NCBI GenBank assembly: GCA_013398295.1 | Contig: VZSF01000109.1 | Coordinates: 145,508-209,507 of the forward strand | DNA from: Chionis minor | Lineage: Eukaryota > Chordata > Aves > Charadriiformes > Chionididae | DNA: 64,000 nt | Direction: 5' to 3' | Shown: positions 62,373 through 64,000 of the stretch, in pieces | Layout of the letters: each line of letters opens with the position of its first letter | Numbering within the stretch: the stretch's first letter is position 1 | The notes under the pieces: model-generated | The model's input: only the letters and a program-made list of their open reading frames with translations | What the model was told of the DNA's origin: nothing | The model's database searches: none | Made by a program: the position numbers and the translations under genes

Positions 62373-63485
62373 TAACAAGAACCTCATCAAGTTCAACAGA
62401 GGGAAGTGCAAAGTCCCGCACCTGGGGAGGAGCGGCCCCATGCATCAGTACAGACTGGGGCCAAATGACTGCTAGGCAGCTTTGCAGAGAAGGACCTGGG
62501 TATCCTCGTGGACAACAAGTTGAGCTTGAGCCACCAATGTGGCTGGCAAAAAAGGCAAATGGGCTGCATTTGTTAGAGTGCCATCAGCAGGTTGAGAGAG
62601 CTGATCATTCCTTGTCTGTTCAGCAGTGATGAGAGCACGCATGGAGAGCTGTGCTCTGTTGTGGGCTCCTCAGTACAAGCGAGACAAGGACATGTTGGAG
62701 CAAGTTCAGGAAATGGCTGGGAAGATGATTAAAGGTTTGGAGCATCTGTCCTACAAGTACAGGCTTAGAGGACTGGGATTGCTTAGCCTTGAGAAGAGAA
62801 GTCTCAGGGAGATTTTAATTTTATCACTGTGTATAAGCATGTGTGTGTCAGGGGGTCATACAGAAGATATAGCCAAACTTTTCTCAGTGGTACCCAGTGA
62901 CAGGACAAGAGGTAATGGGCACAAAACGTTCTACAGGAAATTCCATTTAAATCTAAGAAAACACTTTTCTTTTTTTTTTTNNNNNNNNNNNNNNNNNNNN
63001 NNNNNNNNNNNNNNNNNNNNNNNNNNNNNNNNNNNNNNNNNNNNNNNNNNNNNNNNNNNNNNNNNNNNNNNNNNNNNNNNNNNNNNNNNNNNNNNNNNNN
63101 NNNNNNNNNNNNNNNNNNNNNNNNNNNNNNNNNNNNNNNNNNNNNNNNNNNNNNNNNNNNNNNNNNNNNNNNNNNNNNNNNNNNNNNNNNNNNNNNNNNN
63201 NNNNNNNNNNNNNNNNNNNNNNNNNNNNNNNNNNNNNNNNNNNNNNNNNNNNNNNNNNNNNNNNNNNNNNNNNNNNNNNNNNNNNNNNNTTTTTTTTTTT
63301 TTTACTGTGAGGGTGGTCAAACAGTGGAATATGTTGTCCAGAGAGCCTATGGAGTCTATCTTTAGAGATACTGAGAATTCATCTGCACAGTCCTGAGCAA
63401 CCTGCTATAGTGACTCTACTTGAGCAGATGTTTGGACTAAGTAAGAAGTAGAGTTCCCTTCCAGCCTCAATCATTCTTTAATTTT
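62373..63485 (+). mobile_element. CR1 LINE, same element as 59839-61036 (copy 2, with gap)
   Basis: It begins inside the NKNLIKFN part of the RT thumb because of the duplication boundary. It keeps the stretch missing in copy 1 (62905-62969, ...TRGNGHKTFYRKFHLNLRK), then the T run and the N gap, and resumes at ACTGTGAGGGTGG to the 3' end. Confidence 0.92.
62981..63289. other. Assembly gap of 309 N
   Basis: It is flanked by 11 T on the left and 14 T on the right, so the gap was caused by the homopolymer. Its size is an estimate by the assembler. Confidence 0.98.
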
Positions 63486-64000
63486 CTGAAGATGATCTTA
63501 AGAACTCTATGTAGAAATTGCTAATTGGTGGTCTCGCATTTTACAAGAATATGTTAAAACTTTTAGAATCCTTATCAGTATGTGTTAGTAAAGCATTACA
63601 TCAGAATAGCAAAAAGTAATTCAGTTCAAAGAATGAGAATTGAAAATGTTTATTCAAGCTCATCAGCTGAGAGAAACACATTTTAAATAAACTATTTTCA
63701 TCTGAATCCTCAGGGTAAAAGTAAGTGCACAGAATGTTTTACATATGGTAAGATCAGTTTTTCCATTTGCTCTTTGGTTTCATAATGTCAAACTCAGTTT
63801 GGATTTTTTTGTCAGTCTAGATGATGATGAATAGATGGATGACTTTTATTAGCCTCCATAACATCTTTTGTTGCCTCTTGTAAAAGAACACAGCGAACAT
63901 CTCAGTCTTTCTGTTGAAGTTGACAGCATTGGAGAGTCAAGGGCACAGTAACTAATTCCGACTGCAGTGTGGTTTCAATGGACATTCATTTTGAAGTTAT

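Larger units (their letters stand above)
62373..64000 (+). repeat. Second copy of the second duplication, runs off the window
   Basis: It follows copy 1 to the last base (64000 corresponds to 61551). If the whole unit is repeated it should end near 64820, outside this window. Confidence 0.93.

Noticed and set aside
62626..63396. 256-codon ORF
   Set aside because: Most of it is translated from the 309-base N gap; the real parts are CR1 remnant on either side.
1..64000. CRISPR array, tRNA, rRNA, phage or bacterial defence system
   Set aside because: No direct-repeat and spacer pattern, no tRNA or rRNA signature and no prokaryotic gene layout were seen. The repeats present are vertebrate CR1 and LTR elements.

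Overview
This is AT-rich, non-coding vertebrate DNA, almost certainly from a bird or a close relative. The main evidence is the repeat content. It has several CR1 LINE fragments, one of which ends in the ATTCTATG-type 3' microsatellite tail typical of avian CR1. It also has LTR fragments of the avian ERVL-like type that end in CCAAACCACGGCA. There is no sign of bacterial or viral gene organisation: no operons, ribosome binding sites, long non-repeat ORFs, tRNAs, rRNAs or CRISPR arrays. I could not identify a host protein-coding gene with confidence, so the window is best read as a long intron or intergenic stretch.

Layout. 1-4497 is unique AT-rich DNA. 4498-4550 is a minus-strand LTR-end fragment, followed by a cluster of perfect dyads at 4618-4673. 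7998-8611 is a solo LTR (+) with a 5-bp target duplication (CAGAG) and a visible TATA box, and a diverged relative lies inverted at 10037-10290. 10300-31682 is mostly unique, with one CR1 3' fragment at 17477-17741 and a few weak exon-like segments. 31683-33066 holds a minus-strand CR1 tail facing a fairly young plus-strand CR1. That CR1 keeps a long reading frame from the reverse-transcriptase (RT) palm to its C-terminus, but has one in-frame stop and a changed catalytic Asp. 33067-41630 is unique. 41631-42790 is an older CR1. The CR1 near 59839-61036 is old and dead, and a long T homopolymer interrupts it.

The most striking structure is a pair of head-to-tail near-identical duplications. 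41913-44228 is repeated at 44230-46545, and 60278-62371 is repeated from 62373 to the window end. Each pair is separated by exactly one N, each begins inside a CR1, and the copies differ at only one or two positions by eye. This fits unmerged overlapping contigs or haplotypes better than real tandem duplication. A 309-base N gap (62981-63289) lies in the T homopolymer of the second copy, and a lone N (60812) marks the matching place in the first.

No new biological system was found. The leads worth checking are the two N-joined duplications, the solo LTR with its target duplication, the CR1 in which the premature stop also creates a strong splice-donor motif, two palindromes, a G-quadruplex motif, and a handful of exon-like segments that only RNA or cross-species alignment can settle.
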